NCBI RefSeq assembly: GCF_020404745.1
Contig: NZ_JAIZAP010000001.1
Coordinates: 186,001-250,000, forward strand
Length of the DNA stretch: 64,000 nucleotides
Reading direction: 5' to 3'
Source: Aquibacillus saliphilus
Lineage (GTDB): Bacteria; Bacillota; Bacilli; Bacillales; Amphibacillaceae
Position numbers and translations under genes: made by a program. The notes under the pieces are model-generated. The model did not search any database. It saw only the letters and a list, made by a program, of their open reading frames with translations, and was not told the origin of the DNA. Each line of letters begins with the position of its first letter. Within the stretch, counting starts at the first letter, position 1. Below are positions 44,091-52,404 of the stretch, one piece after another.

Positions 44091-44114
44091 AAGTTAGCAA
44101 CGATTGATATTCAA

Positions 44115-44150
44115 ATAGACAACGCCTGTGAACACAAGCGTTGTCTATCT
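44115..44150. terminator. Hairpin between convergent genes
   Basis: ATAGACAACGC (44115-44125) pairs with GCGTTGTCTAT (44138-44148). The T run is weak on both strands. Confidence 0.6.
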
Positions 44151-44216
44151 TGAAATTTATAAATAGGATAAATAATACCAACCTTATTTACGGTATGATT
44201 AAATATTGTGATTGTT

Positions 44217-45071
44217 CTACTCACTAGCTAAGAAAGCGTTCATTTCTTCAGCATGTGCTTTTGCGTCTTGATATCCTAGTTCATGCAAATTTAATAACTT
44301 TTCCCTGTTTCGTTCAATCCTGCTGACATCAATCGGTTTGCTCGGTTGAATTACATAGGTACTCCCTTTTTTCTTTTCTTCTTCTATAAATGATAATGTA
44401 TTATTATAGATCTGATGTCTTTGTTGCAATGGTTCAGTAATTGCTGGATATTTTTTATTCATCATTTTCATTATCTTGGAGAACTTACTCGGATATTTTC
44501 TATAACTATTTGGTTTAGTCATAATGATTATATTCTTTTTATTACCATCATGTTGTGATTTCTTAATTGGGATAGGATCAATAATTCCACCATCAAGTAA
44601 GAACTTTTCTTTATATTCGACACTAGATGATACAAAAGGTAAAGAACTAGATGCACGGATAATCTTTAACATCTGCTCTCCGTCTTCTTGTTTACTATAA
44701 TAAACAGCTTGACCAGTGTGACAATCCGTAGTTCCGACTACAAATTGTTCGGCTCCTCCTAAAAACGTTTGGTAATCAAAGGGAACGATTTGATTTGGAA
44801 TTTCATCAAATATGAAATCCATTCCAAATAATTCTCTCTTTTTTACGTAGTTGCGAAAAGAGATAAAACGGGGGTCATTTATATGGTCAATGTTTACTTT
44901 TTTGTTGCGGCCTCTTTGCCTGGAAAGGTATGAAGCAGCCATACACGCACCCGAAGATACTCCAATGACATAAGGGAAATACAAGTCATTTTCCATGAAG
45001 TACTCCAGTACACCAGCTGTGTATAAACCCTTCATTCCACCACCTTCTAATACTAATCCAATATTTGTCAT
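44217..45071 (-). CDS. Patatin-like phospholipase, YjjU family
   Basis: 284-aa serine lipase-like acyl hydrolase. Oxyanion hole GGGMKGLYTAG (near residue 10), nucleophile Ser in GVSSGACMAA and catalytic Asp in DGGIIDPIP form the patatin dyad. The C-terminal helical part with the Lys/Tyr-rich segments matches the YjjU group. Cytosolic or membrane-peripheral; substrate lipid unknown. Confidence 0.9.
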   Translation of the reverse strand: MTNIGLVLEGGGMKGLYTAGVLEYFMENDLYFPYVIGVSSGACMAASYLSRQRGRNKKVNIDHINDPRFISFRNYVKKRELFGMDFIFDEIPNQIVPFDYQTFLGGAEQFVVGTTDCHTGQAVYYSKQEDGEQMLKIIRASSSLPFVSSSVEYKEKFLLDGGIIDPIPIKKSQHDGNKKNIIIMTKPNSYRKYPSKFSKIMKMMNKKYPAITEPLQQRHQIYNNTLSFIEEEKKKGSTYVIQPSKPIDVSRIERNREKLLNLHELGYQDAKAHAEEMNAFLASE

Positions 45072-45180
45072 GTTATAACTCCATTTCTAGGTCTAACTGA
45101 TTTCTTGAAAAAGCCTATGTATATTTCAATCACAATAGTATATCATTTTTTTAAAAAAACAATCTAATAAAACAGTTTAT

Positions 45181-45636
45181 CTAAACGATGATTTGACACC
45201 ATATTTGTTTCTTTTTAATTTTTATTTTATAAATTTTTCCGAATGGAATCATGTTTACTTTTTTTATTTTATTCAAGTCTAGAATTAATACTTCGTGAAA
45301 ACGAATAACGGAGGATTTATTTAAAATGATTCTATTGATCCATATATTGTTGATTGGTTTTAATTCTACAATTTTAAAATGAATCTCCCTTCCCTTGGAT
45401 ATTGTTGGCTTAAGCACAACTGAAAAAGGAATTATTACACTCGATTTTTTCAAATTCCCCATTATTCTAAGGTGATGGTCATCAACACTTATTCTTATGT
45501 TATTTACTAGATTGGGTTTGTTTTTATTTAAGAGATACAAAATCATTTTTTTAGATATCGGTACACTTAGGTAAAAAGGATAAAGTTTTCTTTTTTTGAT
45601 AAAACTTGCAAATTTATAGATGTGTTTACTTTTCAT
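45181..45636 (-). CDS. Unknown protein, translationally coupled to yppC
   Basis: 151-aa basic, beta-rich protein (VNNIRISVDDHHLRIMGNLK, IHFKIVELKPINNIWIN, RFHEVLILDLNKIKK, IPFGKIYKIKIKKKQIWCQI). Its alternating pattern resembles small lipid-binding tube domains of bacterial proteins such as DUF2993, but this is only impression. ATG 45636 lies behind GGGGGGTGAT and overlaps the end of yppC by 11 bases, so it is made together with YppC. No signal peptide clear. Confidence 0.6.
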   Translation of the reverse strand: MKSKHIYKFASFIKKRKLYPFYLSVPISKKMILYLLNKNKPNLVNNIRISVDDHHLRIMGNLKKSSVIIPFSVVLKPTISKGREIHFKIVELKPINNIWINRIILNKSSVIRFHEVLILDLNKIKKVNMIPFGKIYKIKIKKKQIWCQIIV

Positions 45637-46834
45637 TAGTATCACCCCCCTCTTTTAGAATACTTAGTTGCATTAGGTTAGAAAGAGATGCACAATACTC
45701 ACTTGTAATATCATATTTATGGGGTGTTTTGATTGCTGAGAATTCAGCCAAAACAGTTAATTCAGTAAACCAATCATCGACAATAGCGAATTGATGATGT
45801 TGATTTGGCCAAGCATCTTGCAGGAAGGGACTGTAAATTAATGGTGATGTATTGATGGAGCAAACTTTTTTAGATTTTGACACTCTGTCACTATTACAAG
45901 GATTATTCATGAAAACATTTGGCCAATAATCTGATCTAGAACCCGTGTGACGTTGTCTGTTTGCGAATTTAACAACGCCCTTATGAACGCTCTCTATTCC
46001 GAATGAAATAGCGTACAAAGTCTTCCCAATCGTAATGCGCTCTTTCAAATTGTGAAAATCAGAAACAGTTACACCAGCAAGTTTAACTTTGTCTTTCTTA
46101 GAGTAATATGGTAGGACGACTTTTGTTAATTGAAAGAGTTGCTGAGCTTTAAAGGGAATGCTGTTAAATACTTGCTTTTGGAATTGTTTATTTTGTATCA
46201 CCCTTCCCTCTATATTGTTTTGTTCATTTATTATTAACCCAATCGTTAGTAACTGTGAATTGTGTTTCTCATAAAATTCATTCCAGACTGGTATCATAAA
46301 ATCCGAAACCTTAAAAGCAGGAAGAAGATAAAATAGGTTTTTGTTTCTTACTTTACATGCTTGATAAAGTAATAGCTGTGGAAAGGCATCTTGAAAAATA
46401 TGAGCATTAGATTTTTCAAGCAGCAAAAAAAAGTTTTTAATTTGTTGGTCACTAAGAAAATCAGAAACTAAATCCCCCTTCAAATCAGTCATATTCCATC
46501 CACCGTTTCTTGAGACCATATGTGCTAACAACGTCCAGTGTATTTCAGGATATTTTATATAAAAATCATAATATGCTGAAGTCCTTGTTATATTATTTTG
46601 ATTGTATTCTTTTGTTCTAGTTTTAATCTGATCAACCAAGATACGATCTTCTTTTGTAAGAGTAAGGGGTTTTTTTGATTTTTTGAGAGTTCCTTTCAGT
46701 TTATGATATACTCTTTCAAGCTGAGAATCAGGTATCTTAATTTTTTTCCATATGAATTTTTGTTGGATGAAATTACTTAAAGAAATTGGTGCATTTTTTA
46801 AATATTTGTAATACTTACGCACTTTGATTAACAT
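45626..46834 (-). CDS. yppC: YppC, DUF2515 family protein
   Basis: 402-aa protein of the DUF2515 family. Recognisable segments are NITRTSAYYDFYIKYPEIHW, LAHMVSRNGGWNMTDLKGDL and TGSRSDYWPNVF, which match YppC as remembered. Function unknown. Start at 46834 (ATGTTAATC), which has AAAAGGAGAGATG upstream; the frame start at 46885 is not supported. In B. subtilis yppC lies with ponA, recU and yppE; here it is far from yppE, paired with an unknown gene. It is divergent from the c-di-GMP riboswitch. Confidence 0.8.
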   Translation of the reverse strand: MLIKVRKYYKYLKNAPISLSNFIQQKFIWKKIKIPDSQLERVYHKLKGTLKKSKKPLTLTKEDRILVDQIKTRTKEYNQNNITRTSAYYDFYIKYPEIHWTLLAHMVSRNGGWNMTDLKGDLVSDFLSDQQIKNFFLLLEKSNAHIFQDAFPQLLLYQACKVRNKNLFYLLPAFKVSDFMIPVWNEFYEKHNSQLLTIGLIINEQNNIEGRVIQNKQFQKQVFNSIPFKAQQLFQLTKVVLPYYSKKDKVKLAGVTVSDFHNLKERITIGKTLYAISFGIESVHKGVVKFANRQRHTGSRSDYWPNVFMNNPCNSDRVSKSKKVCSINTSPLIYSPFLQDAWPNQHHQFAIVDDWFTELTVLAEFSAIKTPHKYDITSEYCASLSNLMQLSILKEGGDTNEK

Positions 46835-46979
46835 TACATCTCTCCTTTTTAAAAAACATAGGCTTAACAGGAAAATAATGTACATAAAATTTTATTGTGG
46901 TTGTACGAATAAAACCTGGAATTAGCTTGAATTTTTGTTGCCTACTTGAATCTAGTGTAGTAATAATAGATTTTAAATA

Positions 46980-46988
46980 TGATATAAT
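46980..46988 (+). promoter_or_regulatory. Extended -10 promoter of the riboswitch transcript
   Basis: TGATATAAT with no good -35 element. Transcription would begin near 46995, at the base of the riboswitch. Confidence 0.55.
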
Positions 46989-46994
46989 AATAAA

Positions 46995-47073
46995 TAGAAA
47001 GGGCAAACTTGTTGAAAAGCAAGGACGCAAAACTATAGGGGCTAAAGTATATCTATGCCAGCCAGTTGCCTAT
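46995..47073 (+). promoter_or_regulatory. Cyclic di-GMP-I riboswitch (GEMM)
   Basis: The class I pattern is readable in order: AAGGGCAAAC, a hairpin CTTGTT-GAAA-AGCAAG whose GAAA tetraloop is the conserved docking loop, the invariant GGACGCAAA, a stem with GGGGCTAAAG, then ATGCCAGCCAGTTGCC. Loops, order and size match the GEMM-I aptamer, whose ligand is cyclic di-GMP. Downstream AAAAACCTC (about 47074-47083) can pair with GGGGTTTTT (about 47125-47133) covering the ribosome-binding site of the next gene, suggesting a translational or mixed switch. P1 is short. Confidence 0.9.
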
Positions 47074-47136
47074 AAAAACCTCCTTAACATTTAGGTGTTT
47101 TATTAGGCATTTAATGTATGAAAGGGGTTTTTTATT

Positions 47137-47451
47137 ATGATTTATAGAGAACCAGAATTAAAAGAAGCGCTTAATAATTTCGATAATCTGTTAATCGAAT
47201 ATCATGATAATTATTGCGCAGTATATCCTTATAAACATTTCTTGGAAAATTTCGTAACTGTAAGAACTGTATTTTACAAGTTGCCGCTTTCAGAAATAAT
47301 GGCAGTTATAAAACATAAAAAACCAAATACTTATTACCTTTTAAAAGTGAATTATTCTAACAATCCCACTTTACATTTTATTTCAAAAACAGATATGAAT
47401 TATGTAATCGCACAAAAAAGGTTAACAAGAATTCGAATGTTAATTAAATAG
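47137..47451 (+). CDS. 104-aa protein of unknown function controlled by a c-di-GMP riboswitch
   Basis: I do not recognise this protein. It begins MIYREPELKEALNNFDNLLI; the middle is mixed beta/alpha (YCAVYPYKHFLENFVTVRTV, KLPLSEIMAVIKHKKPNTYY), and the end is basic (AQKRLTRIRMLIK), which would suit nucleic acid or membrane binding. No signal peptide or membrane helix. GAAAGGGG precedes ATG. Sole gene of a transcription unit from the riboswitch to the terminator at 47460. c-di-GMP control points to a role in motility, biofilm or the surface, but this is inference. Confidence 0.75.
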   Translation: MIYREPELKEALNNFDNLLIEYHDNYCAVYPYKHFLENFVTVRTVFYKLPLSEIMAVIKHKKPNTYYLLKVNYSNNPTLHFISKTDMNYVIAQKRLTRIRMLIK

Positions 47452-47459
47452 TTAATACG

Positions 47460-47485
47460 CCCTTCTTATATAGAGGGGTTTTTTT
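47460..47485 (+). terminator. Terminator of the riboswitch unit
   Basis: CCCTTCT (47460-47466) pairs with AGAGGGG (47472-47478) with one G-U pair, then T7. Confidence 0.75.
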
Positions 47486-47563
47486 AACCTAGTGTCACTA
47501 GCTACTATGCCAGTAATAATAATTATTTGTTTGGGGATAATAATTTTGGGAGGTGTAATAGTG

Positions 47564-47806
47564 ATGAGTCCGTATCTATGTCCGAATTGTAAAACAAATC
47601 GCTCGAGGTTTAACATTATTGAACAAGTTGCAAAACCTGTTAAATTAGACCCACAGTCAGGTGCACTTACTAATGAATACACCAATGACAACTTAGACCC
47701 CTTTCATGTAGCATATAAAGGTCCTTCCAGAAAAATTCAGTGTGGCTCATGTGGTCTAATCGAAGATGAACAACAATTTATTAAACAAGCAGAACGAAAG
47801 CAGTAA
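47564..47806 (+). CDS. 80-aa zinc-ribbon protein
   Basis: Two CxxC pairs ([14 protein letters not shown] near the start, [11 protein letters not shown] near residue 62) form a zinc ribbon; between them is [23 protein letters not shown] 47564 has GGGAGGTG eight bases upstream. A longer frame from GTG 47492 would add a hydrophobic helix ([20 protein letters not shown]), but no ribosome-binding site precedes it. Family unknown to me; related short Bacillaceae proteins of this pattern exist as far as I recall. Confidence 0.65.
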   Translation: MSPYLCPNCKTNRSRFNIIEQVAKPVKLDPQSGALTNEYTNDNLDPFHVAYKGPSRKIQCGSCGLIEDEQQFIKQAERKQ

Positions 47807-47850
47807 AGTTAATATCACTTTTGTTGATAGGTGTTACTTAAAGTACAAAT

Positions 47851-47884
47851 AAAAGTCCACCAGCTAATTATTGATTGGTGGACT
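47851..47884 (-). terminator. Terminator of sbcC
   Basis: AGTCCACCA (47854-47862) pairs with TGGTGGACT (47876-47884), U run on the minus strand side (AAAA at 47851-47854). Confidence 0.75.
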
Positions 47885-47895
47885 CAAGATGATAT

Positions 47896-50800
47896 TTAAC
47901 TAACAATAAATTTTGTGCGGCTGAATCCTTCTTTAGTCTTTTCCACTTGAAGAATTGCGGGAATTGCAGTCTTTAGTTCATGGACATGGGATATGACCCC
48001 AATCATTCTTCCGGATTTTTGTAAGTCGATTAATGTATCAATAGCCTTGTTCAATGATTCCTCATCAAGTGAACCAAAACCTTCATCAATAAACATAGTC
48101 TCTATTGATACTCCACCCTGAAAACTTTGAATAACGTCTGCCATCCCAAGTGCCAAACAAAGAGAGGCATTAAACTTTTCCCCACCGGATAGAGTTTTTA
48201 CATCACGTGTTTGACCGGTATATGCATCATATACATCAAGTCCTAATCCACTCTGTCGACCTCTACTTTCCATTCGATCACTTCTCATTAAATAAAATTG
48301 TCCATTAGATATTCGTTTTAAACGTTCATTTGCAGCTTGAATAATTTGTTCTAGGTACTCAATTTGTAAATAACGTTCAAATGAAATCTTTGAACTGTTT
48401 TGTCCTCTAATCACATCAAACAAATCAGTTATTCTATTTAACTGTTGTTCTTCTTGTCGGACATTTTCATTTGCTTCAATTATGTTTAATTTCAGTTCTA
48501 AAGCCTCTTTGCGATATTCTTTTGATTGGTTCAACTCATTTAGAGCAGATTCATATGCTTTTCGTAACTGGTTTAATTCTTCAGAAAGCTCACTTAAATC
48601 AACTCTCTTTTTGTCTTTTAAAGCGTCCTTTAGTACTTTTACCTGTTCTTTCAATAAAGATAGAGTTTTATTAAATTCTTCAATTTCTGTTTTTAGTGTA
48701 CTTTGTGTATCTAAAGTCATTATCGCTTCCGTATAATCTAAGGCGGATGTGAATCCTGCTTTTTGTAGAGCCTGATTAAATGTTTTTTCTGAAGCGTCTG
48801 TTTTATCAGAGGTTTCTTGTAATTGACTCTTAGCATGAGTCAAATCTGTTTGCGCCTTTGTGTGGCTTTCTTTCGTTTGTTGAAGTCTCTTCTGTGCTTG
48901 GTCCCATGCTTTTTCTAACTTAGCTTTGAACGCTTCAGTTTCTTTTATTTGTCTCTCTAAGGTAGTTAAGTCCCTTACATCCTCTGGAATAGATTCAAGC
49001 CTCTCTTGATAAACAGCTTTTTGTGAATCATAATTATTTTTTTGTTCATTATAGCTCTTTGTAGCTTGTTCTTTTATTAGATCCAATTCGTCTAACTTCT
49101 TCTCGATCTTTTCAAAAGAATCCCTTTCAGCTGTTAGCTTTTCCTGAGCTGATTTAAGCTGATCTACTTCAACCTTTAGTTGTAAACCTTCTTCCATTAG
49201 CTTTGTTCGAATTAAATCAATTTCATTCAACGGATAAGAATACTCATTCATATCGTTTTGTTTGGATTTCATTGTTGAAAGTGAGGTTTCGTGACGTGCT
49301 AAAACCGTTCGATAATCACTTTCAACTTCATTCATTTTGGTTTTAGCAAGTTCAAGGTCTTCCTTTGTAGGCGTTCCTTCGTGTTTAGAAACTTTATTTG
49401 GATGTTCTTTACTACCACAAACGGGACAAGGTTGACCGTTATGCAAGTGGGTTGCGAGAATGCTAGCTTGTCCATTTATCCAAGCAGCTTCTATTTTGGT
49501 GTACTTGTCTCTGGCAGAATTAAACGTACCCTTCTTAGTAGTTAACTCTTTCTCAATCTCAGAATGTGTATCCCTAAGTTTAATATATTCGTCTACCTGT
49601 TTATATTTCTCTCTCATGTCTGTTAGTCTTTGTTGACTTGTTGGTAGTTGGTTAACAGATGATTCGAGTGATTTAATGATTTGATTTCGTTTTACTTTAG
49701 AGTCCTTTTCCAGCTTAATTTGATTTTCTAGTGACTTAAGTTGTTCCTCTAATTGATTTACATTTGTTTCTAATTTTAAAAGCTGCTGTTTTTTGAGATC
49801 GTTGTCTTTAACAAGAGGCAAGATATCGTTCAGACGGTCTAATTTTTTACTTGTATGTTCTCGTTCCTGTTTTTGATTTTCTTCTTGCTGATAGAATTTC
49901 TGAGCATGCTCCAATTCCTCAATACTTTTATTCATAGAAATGGTTGCGTTATTTAACACTTCATTTTTTAATTTGATTGTTTCCTGCCATTCTTTTAGTT
50001 GTTTTTCATAAATTTGGACGGTGCTTGCACGTTCAGCTAAATGTAGCTGTCTCTCTTTTGAATTAAATAGTGGCACTTGATCCAGAGCACTTTTTAATTT
50101 AACTTCTTTCGTATCTAGATCGTTAAATTGTTCATTTAATGATTTAGCCTTATGGAAATCAGTTTGTTTTTGGTCGTGTAATTGATAAGCGTTATTATAT
50201 TTTTTGTCATCTTCTTGTGTTTTCCCTTCGTAAAAAGCCACTTCTTTAGCTAAACCATCAGTCACTTGATTAACATTATAATTTTCCTGTGAAATTACGT
50301 TAAATAGCTCAGACTGCTCACGTGAAGGTAATGTAGCAGAAATATTTCCTATAAAGTTCTCTCTTTGTTGTGATTTTTGATTATAGGTTTCTTCTGCTGT
50401 TTTTTTCTTGAGTTTTAATTTTTCGCTAATTTGTTTGTAAGGCTCTGTTTTAAAAATACGTCTTAATATTTCTTCTTTATTTTCTGTTTGTGAGGTTAAT
50501 AGTTTTCGGAATTCGCCTTGAGGAAGCATAACTATTTGACTGAATTGGTCTTGAGACAATCCAATTAGAGCCTCTATTTTCTGATTTATTTCGGTAACTA
50601 TTTGTCTGTCTACGCAAGGGATTTCTTTATCACCGTTTTTTTCATAAAATTCATATCGTTCCCCAGTAGCACCTTTATTACCTTGTTTAACATGTCCTAA
50701 TTGTCTAAGCACACGAAAAATACGTCCATGTAGTTCAAACTCTAATTCTATGGCTGTATGAACATTATCGTCAGCAAAATCACTTCTTAAAAGTCTAGAA

Positions 50801-50988
50801 TCATTGCGATCTTCCCCACTTGCTGATCCATATAATGCAAAGCAAATACCATCAAATATAGTTGTTTTGCCAGCGCCTGTATTTCCAGACACCACAAACA
50901 ATCGGTTGTTGTGTAATTCGGTAAAATCAATTGTTTCTGTATTTTTATAAGGACCAAATGCTGTAAGTTTAAGTTTTAATGGTTTCAA
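47896..50988 (-). CDS. sbcC: DNA repair ATPase SbcC
   Basis: 1030-aa SMC-like ATPase of the SbcCD (Mre11-Rad50) complex that trims hairpins and blocked ends. Walker A is GNTGAGKTTIFDG at about residue 35; two long coiled coils (about 180-480 and 560-850) flank the zinc hook CPVC (about residue 520); the C-terminal lobe has the signature LSGGEKFNASL and Walker B TMFIDEGFGSLD. Encoded 24 bases after sbcD, the usual order. ATG at 50988. Confidence 0.95.
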   Translation of the reverse strand: MKPLKLKLTAFGPYKNTETIDFTELHNNRLFVVSGNTGAGKTTIFDGICFALYGSASGEDRNDSRLLRSDFADDNVHTAIELEFELHGRIFRVLRQLGHVKQGNKGATGERYEFYEKNGDKEIPCVDRQIVTEINQKIEALIGLSQDQFSQIVMLPQGEFRKLLTSQTENKEEILRRIFKTEPYKQISEKLKLKKKTAEETYNQKSQQRENFIGNISATLPSREQSELFNVISQENYNVNQVTDGLAKEVAFYEGKTQEDDKKYNNAYQLHDQKQTDFHKAKSLNEQFNDLDTKEVKLKSALDQVPLFNSKERQLHLAERASTVQIYEKQLKEWQETIKLKNEVLNNATISMNKSIEELEHAQKFYQQEENQKQEREHTSKKLDRLNDILPLVKDNDLKKQQLLKLETNVNQLEEQLKSLENQIKLEKDSKVKRNQIIKSLESSVNQLPTSQQRLTDMREKYKQVDEYIKLRDTHSEIEKELTTKKGTFNSARDKYTKIEAAWINGQASILATHLHNGQPCPVCGSKEHPNKVSKHEGTPTKEDLELAKTKMNEVESDYRTVLARHETSLSTMKSKQNDMNEYSYPLNEIDLIRTKLMEEGLQLKVEVDQLKSAQEKLTAERDSFEKIEKKLDELDLIKEQATKSYNEQKNNYDSQKAVYQERLESIPEDVRDLTTLERQIKETEAFKAKLEKAWDQAQKRLQQTKESHTKAQTDLTHAKSQLQETSDKTDASEKTFNQALQKAGFTSALDYTEAIMTLDTQSTLKTEIEEFNKTLSLLKEQVKVLKDALKDKKRVDLSELSEELNQLRKAYESALNELNQSKEYRKEALELKLNIIEANENVRQEEQQLNRITDLFDVIRGQNSSKISFERYLQIEYLEQIIQAANERLKRISNGQFYLMRSDRMESRGRQSGLGLDVYDAYTGQTRDVKTLSGGEKFNASLCLALGMADVIQSFQGGVSIETMFIDEGFGSLDEESLNKAIDTLIDLQKSGRMIGVISHVHELKTAIPAILQVEKTKEGFSRTKFIVS

Positions 50989-51012
50989 GTCCTACTCCTC
51001 CTTCCTGCTCAT

Positions 51013-52206
51013 TTATTTAGATGAGATAGTTTTCTTTTTGTTTGTTAAGGATGGTAGTTCATCTTCTATTAATAAATCATTGAGAACTTGTTTGAATATA
51101 GTTTCTGTATCTTCTGCTACATCAGTTCCTTTTACTTCTTTATAAAATGCTTTAAATAAGGTTAGGTCATCCATTTTATTCCGGTCTATAGTACTTTCTT
51201 TTTGCTCGCTTTTTGTTGTGGAAACAATTACTTCCCGTTCTACATGAAGAGCATTCGGATAAACAGATCGTACCTTTTCCATAGGTGAAAGAACAGGTAC
51301 ATCGTCTAATAGCTTTACAAACACGTAATCGTTATTGTTAGGGTGTAATAATAAATCATCTATTGTTGCTTCGACGGTTCTGATATCTCGTATTGGATTT
51401 AGTAACCTTTTTTCAATTGATACGTTACCGTTTTGATCTAGATCAACGATGTGGAATCCTTTTTTGTGATTTTCTTCTGAAACAGAATACTTTAAAGGTG
51501 ATCCTGAATACTGGATTGTTTCATTTAATACGTAATGTGCCTGATGTAAATGACCAAGTGCCGTGTAATTAAAGTCAGTAAATAAATTAGCATCTACATG
51601 TTCAGCCCCACCGATTGAAAGGGGCCGTTCGGAATCACTCGTATTTTCTTCCGCTTCTCCATGAGGAGTAACGAAGGCATGTCCTACAAAAACGTGTCTT
51701 GCGTTTGATTGATCATGCTTTTTTATATTATCTATGATTATTTTCATAGCATCGTTATGTGAATGAATATTTTCTTCTTCGAATACATATCGAACTATAC
51801 TTGGATCTGTATAAGGAACTAGATGAAAGTGAACTTCCCCGAAATCATCGGTAAGAATTACAGGTTTTGTTTGATCAGAGAGCTGCCCAATGATATGCAA
51901 ACCATTATTTTTCATTATTCTACTTCCAAAATTTAACCGACCTGGACTATCGTGGTTGCCAGCAGTAGCAAGAACAGGCGTATTTAATTCGACAACAATA
52001 GTTTCTAATATATCGTCTAATAGATTGACAGCTTCAGTTGGAGGGACACCGCGATCATACAAATCACCTGCAATGATAACTGCATCGGGCTTTTCCTTCT
52101 TTATTTCATCGATAAATTGATCTAAGATTAGTCGTTGATCTTCTGTCATATAAACACCTTGAACAAGTTTGCCTAAATGCCAGTCGGCGGTGTGAAAAAA
52201 TTTCAT
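51013..52206 (-). CDS. sbcD: Exonuclease SbcD
   Basis: 397-aa Mre11-type nuclease. The metallophosphoesterase motifs are all visible: TADWHLGK (Asp, His), IAGDLYDRG, TAGNHDSPGR, VGHAFVTPHG and ALGHLHQAH. Works with SbcC in DNA end repair. The C-terminal region (about 310-390) is the capping and SbcC-binding part. ATG at 52206, GAGGAGG-type ribosome-binding site just upstream. Confidence 0.95.
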   Translation of the reverse strand: MKFFHTADWHLGKLVQGVYMTEDQRLILDQFIDEIKKEKPDAVIIAGDLYDRGVPPTEAVNLLDDILETIVVELNTPVLATAGNHDSPGRLNFGSRIMKNNGLHIIGQLSDQTKPVILTDDFGEVHFHLVPYTDPSIVRYVFEEENIHSHNDAMKIIIDNIKKHDQSNARHVFVGHAFVTPHGEAEENTSDSERPLSIGGAEHVDANLFTDFNYTALGHLHQAHYVLNETIQYSGSPLKYSVSEENHKKGFHIVDLDQNGNVSIEKRLLNPIRDIRTVEATIDDLLLHPNNNDYVFVKLLDDVPVLSPMEKVRSVYPNALHVEREVIVSTTKSEQKESTIDRNKMDDLTLFKAFYKEVKGTDVAEDTETIFKQVLNDLLIEDELPSLTNKKKTISSK

Positions 52207-52363
52207 ATGAAATTGACCTCCTCTTTCTTTAAAAGATTTCGATTTAATTCTTATTTTTAATTATACTAGATTTTACTTCTCGATAATTAACAATAGGGTT
52301 TAAATTACTAGTTTTATTCTAGTAATTTTCGCCAGTTAAGAGTTAAATTATAATTTTACTAAC

Positions 52364-52388
52364 AAAAAAACTGACCCAAGGCCAGTTT
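52364..52388 (-). terminator. Terminator of icmF operon
   Basis: On the minus strand AAACTGGCC pairs with GGTCAGTTT (one mismatch), then U6. Confidence 0.7.
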
Positions 52389-52404
52389 AGTGTTGTTAAT
52401 CATT

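Noticed and set aside
47492-47563. Start at GTG 47492 giving the zinc-ribbon protein a membrane helix
   Set aside because: No ribosome-binding site, immediately after a terminator; ATG 47564 has GGGAGGTG at the right distance. Kept as an alternative only.
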